The notes under the pieces: model-generated
What the model saw: only the letters and a program-made list of their open reading frames with translations
The model's database searches: none
What the model was told of the DNA's origin: nothing
From: an uncultured Prevotellaceae bacterium
Lineage (GTDB): Bacteria; Bacteroidota; Bacteroidia; Bacteroidales; Bacteroidaceae
Assembly (NCBI GenBank): GCA_900314655.1
Contig: OMWC01000002.1
Span: 1 to 64,000, forward strand
Length of the DNA stretch: 64,000 nucleotides
Reading direction: 5' to 3'
Made by a program: the position numbers and the translations under genes
Shown here: piece after piece, positions 38,048-46,135 of the stretch
Position numbering within the stretch: the first letter of the stretch is position 1
Layout of the letters: each line of letters begins with the position of its first letter

Positions 38048-38266
38048 TCATGGTTCGCCGAGGGCTTCCACGATGGCGCGCACTTGGGCGGGGGTGAAGA
38101 TACGGGCCTTGGGACGGTAGCCCAGGGCGATGAGACGCTGGCGCAGACCCGGGTAGCGGTCTATCCAGTGGTTGAGCTTCTTGCGCGCCGTGCTGTCGGC
38201 AGAAGCGGGGCTGTATTGGGCGGCCAGTTCGGCTATGCCGTAGGCCTTGATCTTGAATGTTTCCAT
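38048..38266 (-). CDS. DUF4248 family protein
   Basis: Small protein of 72 residues, starting METFKIKAYGIAELAAQYSP, recognised as DUF4248. Function is unknown; the composition suggests a helix-turn-helix-like DNA-binding protein (helices around 8-20, 26-45, 55-68). In Bacteroidales it is usually found near VirE, HU-like and amidase genes, as here. A TAAATTTG box lies four bases before the ATG, so the transcript may be leaderless. Partial copies of its 3' end lie in the flanking repeats. Confidence 0.8.
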   Translation of the reverse strand: METFKIKAYGIAELAAQYSPASADSTARKKLNHWIDRYPGLRQRLIALGYRPKARIFTPAQVRAIVEALGEP

Positions 38267-38270
38267 ACTG

Positions 38271-38278
38271 CAAATTTA
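38271..38278 (-). promoter_or_regulatory. -7 promoter box of the DUF4248 gene
   Basis: The minus strand reads TAAATTTG, ending four bases before the ATG. Confidence 0.5.
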
Positions 38279-38386
38279 CGAAATAATCTGCTCATTTCCA
38301 AATGTTTAGGCACGAATTATTGCGCTTTATCGCTCGCTTTCGAACCCTCGAAGGACGGTATGTGAAAACGGGCCTCGCCGATGTTG

Positions 38387-38394
38387 TATCTTTG
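38387..38394 (+). promoter_or_regulatory. -7 promoter box of the amidase transcript
   Basis: TATCTTTG, ending four bases before the ATG of the candidate leader ORF (38399) and 114 bases before the amidase ATG. Confidence 0.6.
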
Positions 38395-38398
38395 CAGT

Positions 38399-38512
38399 AT
38401 GAAATCAATATTAATAATGGAACACAAAGACACAAAGAGACAAAGGGCTGCGCAAAGGGGAAAACTTTGTGATTTAGTGTCTTTGTGTTCAGTTAAACAA
38501 AAGAAAGTATGA
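38399..38512 (+). CDS. Candidate 37-residue leader ORF overlapping the amidase
   Basis: A frame starting MKSILIMEHKDTKRQRAAQR spans the whole leader and its TGA overlaps the amidase ATG (ATGA). It begins four bases after the promoter box. The leader DNA also forms a 14-bp perfect hairpin (38420-38433 with 38477-38490, GAACACAAAGACAC). Translation of this frame would open or couple to the amidase start. The peptide is strongly basic; no homologue is known to me. Confidence 0.45.
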   Translation: MKSILIMEHKDTKRQRAAQRGKLCDLVSLCSVKQKKV

Positions 38513-38916
38513 GAACCATCACTCTGATTATCATTCACTGCTCGGCCACGCCTGAGGGCAAGAGCCTGAGCTTCGAGGCCTGCAAGCGCGACCACATGGA
38601 GAACCGGCACTTCCGTGACATCGGCTACCATTACTACATCACGCGCGACGGACATATCCATGCCGGACGACCGGAAGAGCAGACGGGCGCCCACTGCAAG
38701 AACCACAACAGCCACTCGATTGGCATCTGCTACGAAGGCGGACTCGACCGCCAGGGCCGACCGGCCGACACGCGCACCAAGGCGCAGAAGGAGGCGCTGC
38801 TGGATCTGCTCTTCTCGCTCCGGCTGGATTATCCGCAGGCCATCGTCGTGGGTCATCACGACCTGGATCCGCGCAAGCCCTGTCCGTGCTTCGATGCAGC
38901 GAAAGAGTATAAGTAG
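38509..38916 (+). CDS. N-acetylmuramoyl-L-alanine amidase (Amidase_2)
   Basis: Peptidoglycan amidase of 135 residues, type T7 lysozyme/PGRP, cutting the bond between muramic acid and L-alanine with a zinc ion. Zinc and catalytic residues are visible in LIIIHCSAT, IGYHYYI and VVGHHDLDPRKPCPCFD. There is no signal peptide, as in phage lysins. The stop codon TAG is supplied by the first bases of a REP-like repeat (TAGTCGCCTGCGG). Part of the VirE/DUF4248/HU module; such amidases recur in this setting across Bacteroidales, possibly remnants of a phage-like element. Confidence 0.9.
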   Translation: MRTITLIIIHCSATPEGKSLSFEACKRDHMENRHFRDIGYHYYITRDGHIHAGRPEEQTGAHCKNHNSHSIGICYEGGLDRQGRPADTRTKAQKEALLDLLFSLRLDYPQAIVVGHHDLDPRKPCPCFDAAKEYK

Positions 38917-39165
38917 TCGCCTGCGGCGAGAAATGGGTTTAGGAGTCGCCTTCGGCGAGAAATCTTTCAAATATGTACAAATCAATAAAAAAGATTTTGA
39001 TTTGATTTGTGTGATTTCTGCCCGTAGGGCACTCCTCATGGTTCGCCCAGGGCTTCCACGATGGCGCGCTATTTTGGAGTCGCCTTCGGCGAGAAATCTT
39101 TCAAATTAAGTACAAATAAATAGATTTTGTTATGATTTGTATGATTTCTGCCCGTAGGGCACTCA
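38914..39165. repeat. REP-like repeats downstream of the amidase
   Basis: Further copies of the GTCGCCT(G/T)CGGCGAGAAAT word (about 38915, 38945, 39078) and the opposite ATTTCTGCCCGTAGGGCAC word (about 39012, 39144), including a second relic of the DUF4248 3' end (about 39037-39070). The first 45 bases repeat the sequence at 37731-37785, so the DUF4248-amidase block is flanked by direct repeats. Bases 39166-39210 are an AT-rich leader. Confidence 0.85.
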
Positions 39166-39210
39166 TATAACCAATCAATTATTCATTTATTAATTAACAT
39201 TTAATCAATT

Positions 39211-39675
39211 ATGGCACTTTACAGTTTGTATCAGAACAAGAATGAGAAAATGACGGGAAGCTTCCAGAAATGGTACGCCCGTCCAGTAGTAACCGACACG
39301 AAGTCGCTCACCGACGTTGCCCTGGAGATCCAGGAGAACACCACGGCCAAGGAGGCTGACGCCTACGCCGTGCTGAAGGAGATGAAGAACGTGCTCATCA
39401 AGTGGCTCAAGCAGGGCTATCGCATCAAGATTGAGGGGCTGGGCAGCTTCAAGCTGGGCCTGCGCTCGAAGGGTGCTGACTCGGTGGAGAAGTTCAGCGT
39501 GGCTGAGAACATCAAGTCCACGCGCGTGATCTTCACTCCTGAGGTGGAAGTGGATGCCGTGACTGGCAAGCGCTTCAAGCCCCTGATCCGCAGCGTGCGC
39601 TGGAGCAACGTGGAAAGCCTTGCCAACAAGGATGCCGTGAACGCGAAGAAGGATGATGAGACCCCTGAACCCTAA
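39211..39675 (+). CDS. HU-like DNA-binding protein
   Basis: DNABII-type protein of 154 residues, the Bacteroidales 'histone-like, HU-related' form. The HU-like core spans about 10-120: an N-terminal helical part, a beta-arm region with IKIEGLGSFKLGL, and an arm-like stretch RVIFTPEVEVDAVTGKRF. The C-terminus is charged and extended. It likely bends or coats DNA. It is followed 17 bases later by the smalltalk peptide gene, a standing pair in this order of bacteria. Confidence 0.88.
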   Translation: MALYSLYQNKNEKMTGSFQKWYARPVVTDTKSLTDVALEIQENTTAKEADAYAVLKEMKNVLIKWLKQGYRIKIEGLGSFKLGLRSKGADSVEKFSVAENIKSTRVIFTPEVEVDAVTGKRFKPLIRSVRWSNVESLANKDAVNAKKDDETPEP

Positions 39676-39692
39676 TCGTGAAGCGTGAAGCT

Positions 39693-39788
39693 ATGGACAA
39701 GAAAGAAATCATCAAGTATGTCATCCAGCTGCTCATCGCCATCCTGACGGCCATCGGCACTACGCTCGGCGTGAGCTCGTGTATCTAA
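39693..39788 (+). CDS. Smalltalk-type small protein
   Basis: Very short gene: 31 residues, MDKKEIIKYVIQLLIAILTA followed by IGTTLGVSSCI. It matches the 'smalltalk' small-protein family of Bacteroidetes, which has a charged start, one hydrophobic helix and a C-terminal GV(S/T)SC. The end resembles a lipobox placed at the C-terminus. Function is unknown. It lies directly after the HU-like gene and is followed by a hairpin at 39826-39860. Confidence 0.8.
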   Translation: MDKKEIIKYVIQLLIAILTAIGTTLGVSSCI

Positions 39789-39825
39789 TCTCTGCGCCCG
39801 ACCTCGGTTGCTCTATCTGCCTGTT

Positions 39826-39860
39826 CACTCTGCGCAATGCTTCATGCAAAGCGCAGAGTG
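39826..39860 (+). terminator. Hairpin after the HU-like/smalltalk pair
   Basis: Ten-base perfect arms CACTCTGCGC and GCGCAGAGTG with a 15-base loop; a weak T-run (GGCTTTTC) follows. Confidence 0.55.
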
Positions 39861-39936
39861 ATGGCTTTTCAGGGCTGCTGATCGGCACTTTGGAAGAAAA
39901 TACATCCATTCTTTTCGGAAACTCGAAATTTTCCAC

Positions 39937-39944
39937 TATCTTTG
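39937..39944 (+). promoter_or_regulatory. -7 promoter box before the gene at 39975
   Basis: TATCTTTG, 30 bases before the ATG. Confidence 0.6.
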
Positions 39945-39974
39945 CACCTAAAATATAATAAGTAATCAATTAAT

Positions 39975-40589
39975 ATGGGATTTTTCAGTAAATTATTCGG
40001 AAAGAAACAAGAGAACAGCGTGGCCGGAATGGAGAACTACATGACGCTCATCCGCGTCTATTTCCAGGCTGCCATCGCTGAGAATGTGGGTATTACGAAT
40101 CTTGCCGCACTTCCTGACCTGCGGGTGTTCAAGACTACGCTCCACGTGCCGACGGTGAACAACAAACTCGGAGTGGGCGAGAAAAAGCAGTGCAAGAAGA
40201 TGCTCAAGGATATCTATAAGACCGACGACAACTTCTTCACGGAGATTGACAAGAGTATCAAGAAAGGCTGCCGCAAGATGCAGGACGTGCAGACGTACTT
40301 GATTCAGTTTCAGGCGTTTACCAACGACCTGATGATGCTCACGGGCAACCTGATGAAATTCAAGCTGCGCGTGCCGAGCTTCTTCAAGGGGGCCATCCGC
40401 ACGATGACCGAGAAGACCGTGCACGACATCTTCACCAAGAACGACTATTCGGATGCGAGCGTGGTGAAGACGGTGCTCTCCGTGCGCCAGCTCGACAAGC
40501 GGCTGGGCTTCTCGGAGCAATGGGTGACCGATTTTCTCTATCAGGTGGTGATGTTGGCCAAGAAGGAACCAAGAAAGAAAGAGGAATAA
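39975..40589 (+). CDS. Unknown conserved protein
   Basis: 204 residues, no signal peptide; it begins MGFFSKLFGKKQ, a short amphipathic start that could touch the membrane, and is mostly alpha-helical with charged surface. I recognise no domain. The next gene, a C69 dipeptidase, starts three bases after its stop, so the two are cotranscribed, but the functional link is unclear. Confidence 0.65.
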   Translation: MGFFSKLFGKKQENSVAGMENYMTLIRVYFQAAIAENVGITNLAALPDLRVFKTTLHVPTVNNKLGVGEKKQCKKMLKDIYKTDDNFFTEIDKSIKKGCRKMQDVQTYLIQFQAFTNDLMMLTGNLMKFKLRVPSFFKGAIRTMTEKTVHDIFTKNDYSDASVVKTVLSVRQLDKRLGFSEQWVTDFLYQVVMLAKKEPRKKEE

Positions 40590-40592
40590 GCG

Positions 40593-42236
40593 ATGAAGAA
40601 GATCGTATGTATGATTGTGGCCGCCTGCTGCTATTCGCTTTCGGGCCTGGCCTGCACCAATTTCATCGTGGGTAAGAAGGCATCGGCCGACGGGTCGGTG
40701 ATGTGTACCTACAATGCCGATTCCTACGGAATGTTTACGGGGCTTTGCCATTATCCTGCCGGCACGCATGCCAAAGGGGAGATGCGCAAGATTATCGACT
40801 ACGACACCTACGTGTGTCACGGCGAGATACCCGAAGCACCCGTCACTTACAACGTGATCGGCAACATCAACGAGTATCAGGTGAGCATCGGCGAGACCAC
40901 TTTCGGAGGCCGTGAGGAACTGGTGGATTCTACGGGAATGATCGACTATGGTTCGCTGATGTATCTGGGATTGCAGCGTGCCAAGACGGCCCGCGAAGCG
41001 ATCGACGTGATGACTTCGCTCGTGGACAAATATGGCTACAATTCGGAGGGTGAGACTTTCACCATCTGCGATCCCAACGAAGCCTGGATCATGGAGATGA
41101 TTGGCAAAGGTCCTGGCCGCACGGGTGCCGTATGGGTGGCCATCCGCATTCCCGACGACGCCATCTGCGCCCATGCCAACCAGAGCCGTATCACGACCTT
41201 CGACCAGAAAGACAAGAAGAACGTGCTCTATTCGAAGGACGTGATTAAGTTCGCCCGCGAGAAAGGTTTCTTCAGCGGCAAGGACAAGGACTTCTCCTTC
41301 AATGCTGCCTATGCCTATCCCGACTTCGGCGGACGTCGCTACTGTGAGGCCCGTGTATGGAGTTTCTTCAACCATTTCTCCAAGGACATGGATCGCTATC
41401 TGCCTTACGCTATGGGCAAGGTGAAGGAAGCCGAGTCGATGCCGCTCTGGATTATTCCGAACAAGAAAGTTTCGCTGCAAGACGTACAGGCCTGTATGCG
41501 CGACCATTATGAGGGCACGCCCTTCTCGCTTGATTCCGATATCGGCGGCGGTGTGTGGCAGATGCCTTATCGTCCTACGCCGTTGAGTTTCAAGGTGGAT
41601 GGCAAGGAGTATTTCAATGAGCGTCCTACCAGCACCCAGCAGACTGGATTCTCGTATGTGGCCCAGCTTCGCGGATGGCTGCCGCGTCAGATTGGCGGTA
41701 TCCTGTGGTTTGGCAACGACGACGGCAACATGGTGGCCTACACACCGGTCTATTGTTCTGCCGTTCGCCAGCCGGAATGCTACAACACGCCGGGAGCCGA
41801 TGCCGTGACATTCTCCGACAAGAATGCTTTCTGGGTGTGCAACTGGGTGAGCAATATGGTCTATCCGCGTTATTCAGCGATGTTCCCCGCGCTGCAGGCC
41901 GTTCGCGATTCGCTCGAGCAGAGTTACTTCAAGGAAGTGCCTGCCGTGGATCTGAAAGCACAGCAGTTGCTGGCTTCGTCGGAAAAACAAGCCATCGACT
42001 ATCTCACGGCATATACCTGCCAGAAAGGTGATGAAATGATCAGCCGCTGGCGCCAACTGGCCATCTATCTGATTGTGAAGTTCAACGATATGGCTGAGAA
42101 GAAGGAGGTTAACGGACGTTTTGAAACCACTCCCGAGGGTGTCTCGAAAGTGGCTCGTCCTGGTTATCCCGAGGCCACAGCCCGCAAACTTGTAGAGCAG
42201 ACTGGTGACCGCTATGCGATGCCTGACTGGAAATAA
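40593..42236 (+). CDS. Secreted C69-family dipeptidase
   Basis: Ntn-hydrolase dipeptidase of 547 residues. The signal peptide ends SLSGLA and the mature protein starts with Cys21 (CTNFIVGKKASADGSV), the expected N-terminal nucleophile created on processing. Conserved blocks include EYQVSIGETTFGGREEL and FTICDPNEAWIMEMIG. Probably periplasmic or outer-membrane-side peptide degradation for amino-acid supply. It is cotranscribed with the preceding unknown gene; converges with the kinase gene at 42243. Confidence 0.92.
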   Translation: MKKIVCMIVAACCYSLSGLACTNFIVGKKASADGSVMCTYNADSYGMFTGLCHYPAGTHAKGEMRKIIDYDTYVCHGEIPEAPVTYNVIGNINEYQVSIGETTFGGREELVDSTGMIDYGSLMYLGLQRAKTAREAIDVMTSLVDKYGYNSEGETFTICDPNEAWIMEMIGKGPGRTGAVWVAIRIPDDAICAHANQSRITTFDQKDKKNVLYSKDVIKFAREKGFFSGKDKDFSFNAAYAYPDFGGRRYCEARVWSFFNHFSKDMDRYLPYAMGKVKEAESMPLWIIPNKKVSLQDVQACMRDHYEGTPFSLDSDIGGGVWQMPYRPTPLSFKVDGKEYFNERPTSTQQTGFSYVAQLRGWLPRQIGGILWFGNDDGNMVAYTPVYCSAVRQPECYNTPGADAVTFSDKNAFWVCNWVSNMVYPRYSAMFPALQAVRDSLEQSYFKEVPAVDLKAQQLLASSEKQAIDYLTAYTCQKGDEMISRWRQLAIYLIVKFNDMAEKKEVNGRFETTPEGVSKVARPGYPEATARKLVEQTGDRYAMPDWK

Positions 42237-42242
42237 GGCCCG

Positions 42243-43328
42243 TCAGGGCCAGGGATAGCTGCCCGGCTTCATGGTGATGAAGAACTGCCCGTGACGGAGT
42301 GTCACGATGCCCGGCGACAGTTCCTGTTCTATAGAAAAAGTATTCCAGCCCAAGCGCTGGATAATGGCATAAGCCGTTGCTCCGCCTTCAATGATAAGAT
42401 GAAGTGGGGCAGCGGCTTTTGCTTTGATGAGTTTGACGGCTAATGATGCCATCACCTCTCTCAGGCGAACGGCGTATGGCTGTCCGCCCTGTGACGGCTG
42501 CGCAATGCGGACGGCCATTCTCGGATGTTCGGTGAATTGTTGTTTCAGCGATTCAATCCAGTCTTTGGGGGCAGCTCCGTGGAAGACATCGTCGGGCATC
42601 ATGGCCTCGGGGAGTTTCCACGGGTTGGGACGACTCTGCGTGCTTCCCTGGATGAGTAGCACCGGCGATTCGATAACTGGCATCTTGCCTTCAGACGACC
42701 GTTCCCTGCATTCGAAATTTTCTTCCAGGAGCAGATTGAACGTATCGGCTGCACCTGCTATCAATGTGGAATGGTCTGCTTTGCGAAGCTGCATCCGCAG
42801 TTCTTCTTCCGTCGAAGCATCCGCAATATTGATTCCATTGCGTAGAGCGCCCTGGAGAGAAAGTGATTGGGTGCCGGGCAGGCGTTCCTCTACCAGCGAC
42901 GAATTGGCGGGGAACTCGGGATCGTAGTAGAATTGACTCTGGTCGAGCGGAAGATCATCAAGATAATAGACCCCATCGCGTATGATGCGGCCCTTAGATG
43001 GGTTCTGTGCCATCAGAAGGGCTTTGTCTTTGTCGAGCTCAAACATCATGGCCCTTGTCTCAGCCACGATATGCCCACGCAAGGCGCTGTCGGTCTTTTT
43101 GAAAATGAGGTGTTCGCCGGGATTATTGATTCGCTGAAGAATGCTTTCAATGGCTTTGACGGCCTGTTTCTTGGTAGCCTGCCGGGTGTCGGTGGCTATA
43201 ACGAGCACGTCAGACTGAGGTAAGTTCTTGCTTACCTGCATCACCATATTGACATGCAAGTCCTTGCTCCATGCCAAACCTGCCATTTCGGCTGCTCCTG
43301 TCAGATCGTCAGCAATTACAATCAGCAT
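42243..43328 (-). CDS. Four-carbon acid sugar kinase family protein (DUF1537)
   Basis: Kinase of 361 residues of the DUF1537 family, which phosphorylates acid sugars such as D-threonate, D-erythronate or related compounds. The N-terminal domain starts MLIVIADDLTGAAEMAGLAW with the signature ADDLTGA; FKKTDSALRGH is a second landmark. The C-terminal nucleotide-binding domain contains LIIEGGATAYAI. It is shorter than the usual 400-450 residues. It overlaps the PdxA-type gene by seven bases, a known pairing for acid-sugar breakdown. The exact substrate cannot be read from sequence. Confidence 0.88.
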   Translation of the reverse strand: MLIVIADDLTGAAEMAGLAWSKDLHVNMVMQVSKNLPQSDVLVIATDTRQATKKQAVKAIESILQRINNPGEHLIFKKTDSALRGHIVAETRAMMFELDKDKALLMAQNPSKGRIIRDGVYYLDDLPLDQSQFYYDPEFPANSSLVEERLPGTQSLSLQGALRNGINIADASTEEELRMQLRKADHSTLIAGAADTFNLLLEENFECRERSSEGKMPVIESPVLLIQGSTQSRPNPWKLPEAMMPDDVFHGAAPKDWIESLKQQFTEHPRMAVRIAQPSQGGQPYAVRLREVMASLAVKLIKAKAAAPLHLIIEGGATAYAIIQRLGWNTFSIEQELSPGIVTLRHGQFFITMKPGSYPWP

Positions 43329-44434
43329 GTCTTGTTTTCTTTCCGGTAAATGGCCATCTTGGTGGCATAGTCTATGCTGAGCAGCATGGCATCAGGGGCA
43401 GCCACGCCCTGAAGGGCTACGTCGAAGGCTGTTCCGTGGTCCACGCTGACGCGGATGATGGGCAGTCCGAGGGTGATGTTCACACCTTTGGCGGTCTCCA
43501 TCTTGCCAGTCTCCTTGTTCCATTGGAAGCCGCACATCTTAAAGGCGATGTGTCCCTGGTCGTGATACATGGCCACACAACCATCGAACTTGCCGCTTCG
43601 GGCCTTGGCAAAGATAGAATCGGGCGGCACGGGGCCTTCCACGTTCCATCCCCGTTGGCGCATTTCCTCTACGGCGGGGATGATTTCCTTCTCTTCCTCC
43701 CATCCGAAGAGGCCGTTTTCAGAGGCATGGGGATTCAGTCCGGCAATGCCGATATGTGGATTCTCGATACCGAACTGGCGGCAGGCATCCATGATGAGCT
43801 CGGTCACTTCGATGACGCGGTCTTTCTTCACGCGGTCGCAAGCTTCGCGGAGCGAGCAGTGGGTGGAAACGTGAATCACCCGAAGGAACTCGTCGGCCAG
43901 CAGCATGGCGTATTTCTTCGTACCCGTGTAGTGGGCATATATCTCCGTATGGCCGTCGAAATTGTGTCCGGCCTTGTGGAGGGCTTCTTTGTTGAGTGGG
44001 GCGGTGACGGTTCCATCCACCTCGTCGGCCATGGCCAGTTCGATGGCCTTGATGACAGATAGGAAGGCGGCATGTCCGCATTGCTCCTGTACAACGCCCG
44101 GCTGGAATGTGCTCATGTCGATGCACTCAAGGTCGATCACATCAACAACGCCCTGTTCGAAACGGGCTTCCGAGACTTCCTTGATAGGACGTATCTTGAT
44201 GTCGTAGCCCAGTTTTTCGGCAGTCCATTGCATCACCTTGGCATCGCCCGTGACTAATGGGCGACATTGCTCGTAGGTTTCTGGTAATAGGAGCGACTTG
44301 AGGATAATCTCAGGTCCGATGCCGGCAGGGTCGCCCATAGTGATGGCAAGTATGGGAAGAGGATGACCCTCCCCCGTGCCCCTCCCTATAGGGAGGGGAG
44401 TAGATGGTTTATTTTGGTTGTTTGCTGATTCCAT
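43322..44434 (-). CDS. PdxA-type 4-phospho-acid-sugar dehydrogenase
   Basis: NAD-dependent dehydrogenase of the PdxA family (370 residues). Core starts ITMGDPAGIGPEI; metal and substrate histidines in GHNFDGHTEIYAH and further on in VAMYHDQGHI. Next to a DUF1537 kinase it is more likely PdxA2, oxidising a 4-phospho-threonate or erythronate to dihydroxyacetone phosphate, than the vitamin B6 enzyme, though the latter cannot be excluded. The first 25 residues are unusual: residues about 13-19 are encoded by a CCCTATAGGG palindrome repeat. Confidence 0.88.
   Translation of the reverse strand: MESANNQNKPSTPLPIGRGTGEGHPLPILAITMGDPAGIGPEIILKSLLLPETYEQCRPLVTGDAKVMQWTAEKLGYDIKIRPIKEVSEARFEQGVVDVIDLECIDMSTFQPGVVQEQCGHAAFLSVIKAIELAMADEVDGTVTAPLNKEALHKAGHNFDGHTEIYAHYTGTKKYAMLLADEFLRVIHVSTHCSLREACDRVKKDRVIEVTELIMDACRQFGIENPHIGIAGLNPHASENGLFGWEEEKEIIPAVEEMRQRGWNVEGPVPPDSIFAKARSGKFDGCVAMYHDQGHIAFKMCGFQWNKETGKMETAKGVNITLGLPIIRVSVDHGTAFDVALQGVAAPDAMLLSIDYATKMAIYRKENKTC
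44379..44398. repeat. CCCTATAGGG palindrome inside the PdxA-type gene
   Basis: A perfect 20-base palindrome centred on CCCTATAGGG lies in the N-terminal coding region of the dehydrogenase gene and is translated in frame as part of PLPIGRG. A sister copy is at 44480-44497. Confidence 0.85.
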
Positions 44435-44479
44435 GTTTTTATTCTGTTTTATAGTTTATTACATTTTAAGGTAATAACT

Positions 44480-44497
44480 CCCTCCCTATAGGGAGGG
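44480..44497. repeat. CCCTATAGGG palindrome at the symporter stop codon
   Basis: An 18-base perfect palindrome. The stop codon TAG of the symporter gene lies in its centre, and the last residues HPSPSL are encoded by the repeat and its flank. Confidence 0.85.
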
Positions 44498-46066
44498 TGA
44501 GGGGTGGGTCTCTTTTTCTCGTTTACGCTCTTCCAAATAGCCATAGACCGTGAGTTCCTTGTTGGCCAACGGGGTCTTGAAGCAAAGGCTGGCCAGATAG
44601 CCTACGATGAGCACGATGAGATGACTATATACACCGAGCATCAGCGTGTGGTGGCTGAAGTTGTAGTCACCAAGGTCGAGCATGAGTTTCTTGGTGCCGT
44701 CGGCTGCTTCTACGGAGGTGGTGGTCAGAATGGCATAGGCCGTGAAGATGACGGCACAGGCAATGCCGATATAGACGCCTTGCCAGTTGGCGCGGCGGGA
44801 GAAAAGTCCGAGCAGGAAGATACCCACGATACCGGCCGACACGATGGCATAGAGGCCGAAGAGCGTTCCGAGCACACCCTCGCCGCCCCATGAAACGTAA
44901 AGCAACGCAATGAAAATACTCAGGATGCCGATTACGAGTACGGAGGCGCGACCCACAAGCAGTTTCTGCTTATCGGTGGCATTCTTCTTCAGACGGCCGT
45001 AGTAATCCTCCACGATGACGGCCGAAATGCAATTCACGTCGCTGTCGATGCTGGAGATGGCACCAGCCACAAGAGCTGCGATAATTAGACCACAGATACC
45101 CACGGGAAGCTCGTTGGCGATGAAGTAGGGGAACACCTGGTCGCTCTTCAGGGCTGCAACTTCGGGTGAAGGATTCAGGTGATAATACACGAATAGGCAT
45201 GTACCCACAAACATGAACAAAGCCCATGCAGGCACGCTCATCAACACACCCATATAACTGGCCTTCTTGGCACTCTTCTCGTCCTTGGCCGCCAAGTAGC
45301 GTTGCACGATGCTCTGGTCGGTACCGTATTTCTGAACGGCATAGAAAATACCATTGACCACGAGCACAATGAACGTGCGCTCATGGAAGTTCCAGTCGTA
45401 GGGGCCGAAGTCAATCTTATCGTATTCGCCTGCCACCTGGAAGATGGTGGCCGCACCGCCATCGGTAAGCCAGAACAGGATGCCCACGGCGAGCACACCG
45501 CCAAGGATAAGCAGGAATCCCTGCACCACATCCATCCAGATAATGGCCTCCATTCCGCCGAGATAGGTGAGCAGAATGATGACGATGCCGATGAATACGA
45601 TGATATAGGTAATGTCAACGCCCGTGAAGGTAGCCATGGCCATTCCCATCAGATAGAGAATGGTTCCCATCTTGGCAAAGTGCTCCAAGACGAAGGCCAG
45701 CGAACTGTAGTAGCGGGCCAGGGCTCCGAAACGGCGTTCGAAATACTCATAGGTGGAAAGCCGGATGACGCGGCGGAACAGCGGCACGATGAACCATATC
45801 ATTCCGAGGAGCACGATGGGCACCATCAGGCCCTGAACGAGCAGGATCCAGTTGCCGGCATAGGCAGCTCCGGGATAGGCCAGGAAGGTGACGCTCGAAA
45901 TAATGGTTGCAAACATGGACATGCCTACAGCCCATGCGGGCACGCTGCCGTTGGCTGCGAAATAGGCTTTGGTGGAGTTCTGCTTACGCGAGAACCATAC
46001 GCCAACGCCTACTGCCGCCAAGAGCGACAGTATGACGATGACCATATCAATCCAGTGGAGTTTCAT
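44486..46066 (-). CDS. Sodium:solute symporter (SSS family)
   Basis: Inner-membrane transporter of 526 residues with about 13 helices; SSS-family signs include the N-terminal WAVGMSMFATIISSVTFLAYPG and GGMEAIIWMDVVQGFLL. It imports a small organic substrate with sodium; in this operon the substrate is probably an acid sugar or related metabolite. It is second in the operon after the DapA-family gene (69-base gap). Its C-terminus has been altered by a palindromic repeat that supplies the stop codon. Confidence 0.9.
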   Translation of the reverse strand: MKLHWIDMVIVILSLLAAVGVGVWFSRKQNSTKAYFAANGSVPAWAVGMSMFATIISSVTFLAYPGAAYAGNWILLVQGLMVPIVLLGMIWFIVPLFRRVIRLSTYEYFERRFGALARYYSSLAFVLEHFAKMGTILYLMGMAMATFTGVDITYIIVFIGIVIILLTYLGGMEAIIWMDVVQGFLLILGGVLAVGILFWLTDGGAATIFQVAGEYDKIDFGPYDWNFHERTFIVLVVNGIFYAVQKYGTDQSIVQRYLAAKDEKSAKKASYMGVLMSVPAWALFMFVGTCLFVYYHLNPSPEVAALKSDQVFPYFIANELPVGICGLIIAALVAGAISSIDSDVNCISAVIVEDYYGRLKKNATDKQKLLVGRASVLVIGILSIFIALLYVSWGGEGVLGTLFGLYAIVSAGIVGIFLLGLFSRRANWQGVYIGIACAVIFTAYAILTTTSVEAADGTKKLMLDLGDYNFSHHTLMLGVYSHLIVLIVGYLASLCFKTPLANKELTVYGYLEERKREKETHPSPSL

Positions 46067-46135
46067 TTTCAGGTTAGGGGTTTTTAGCAGTCGGGGGTGT
46101 TGCTGTGGTACAGCAACATACAGGGACTTTTGGGG

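Noticed and set aside
35979-39788. Intact prophage
   Set aside because: Amidase and VirE genes suggest phage ancestry, but there is no integrase, terminase, capsid, portal or tail gene.
39993-41507. Long minus-strand open frame of 504 codons opposite the dipeptidase gene
   Set aside because: Antisense shadow; the His/Val/Leu-rich product matches nothing and the plus-strand genes are clear.
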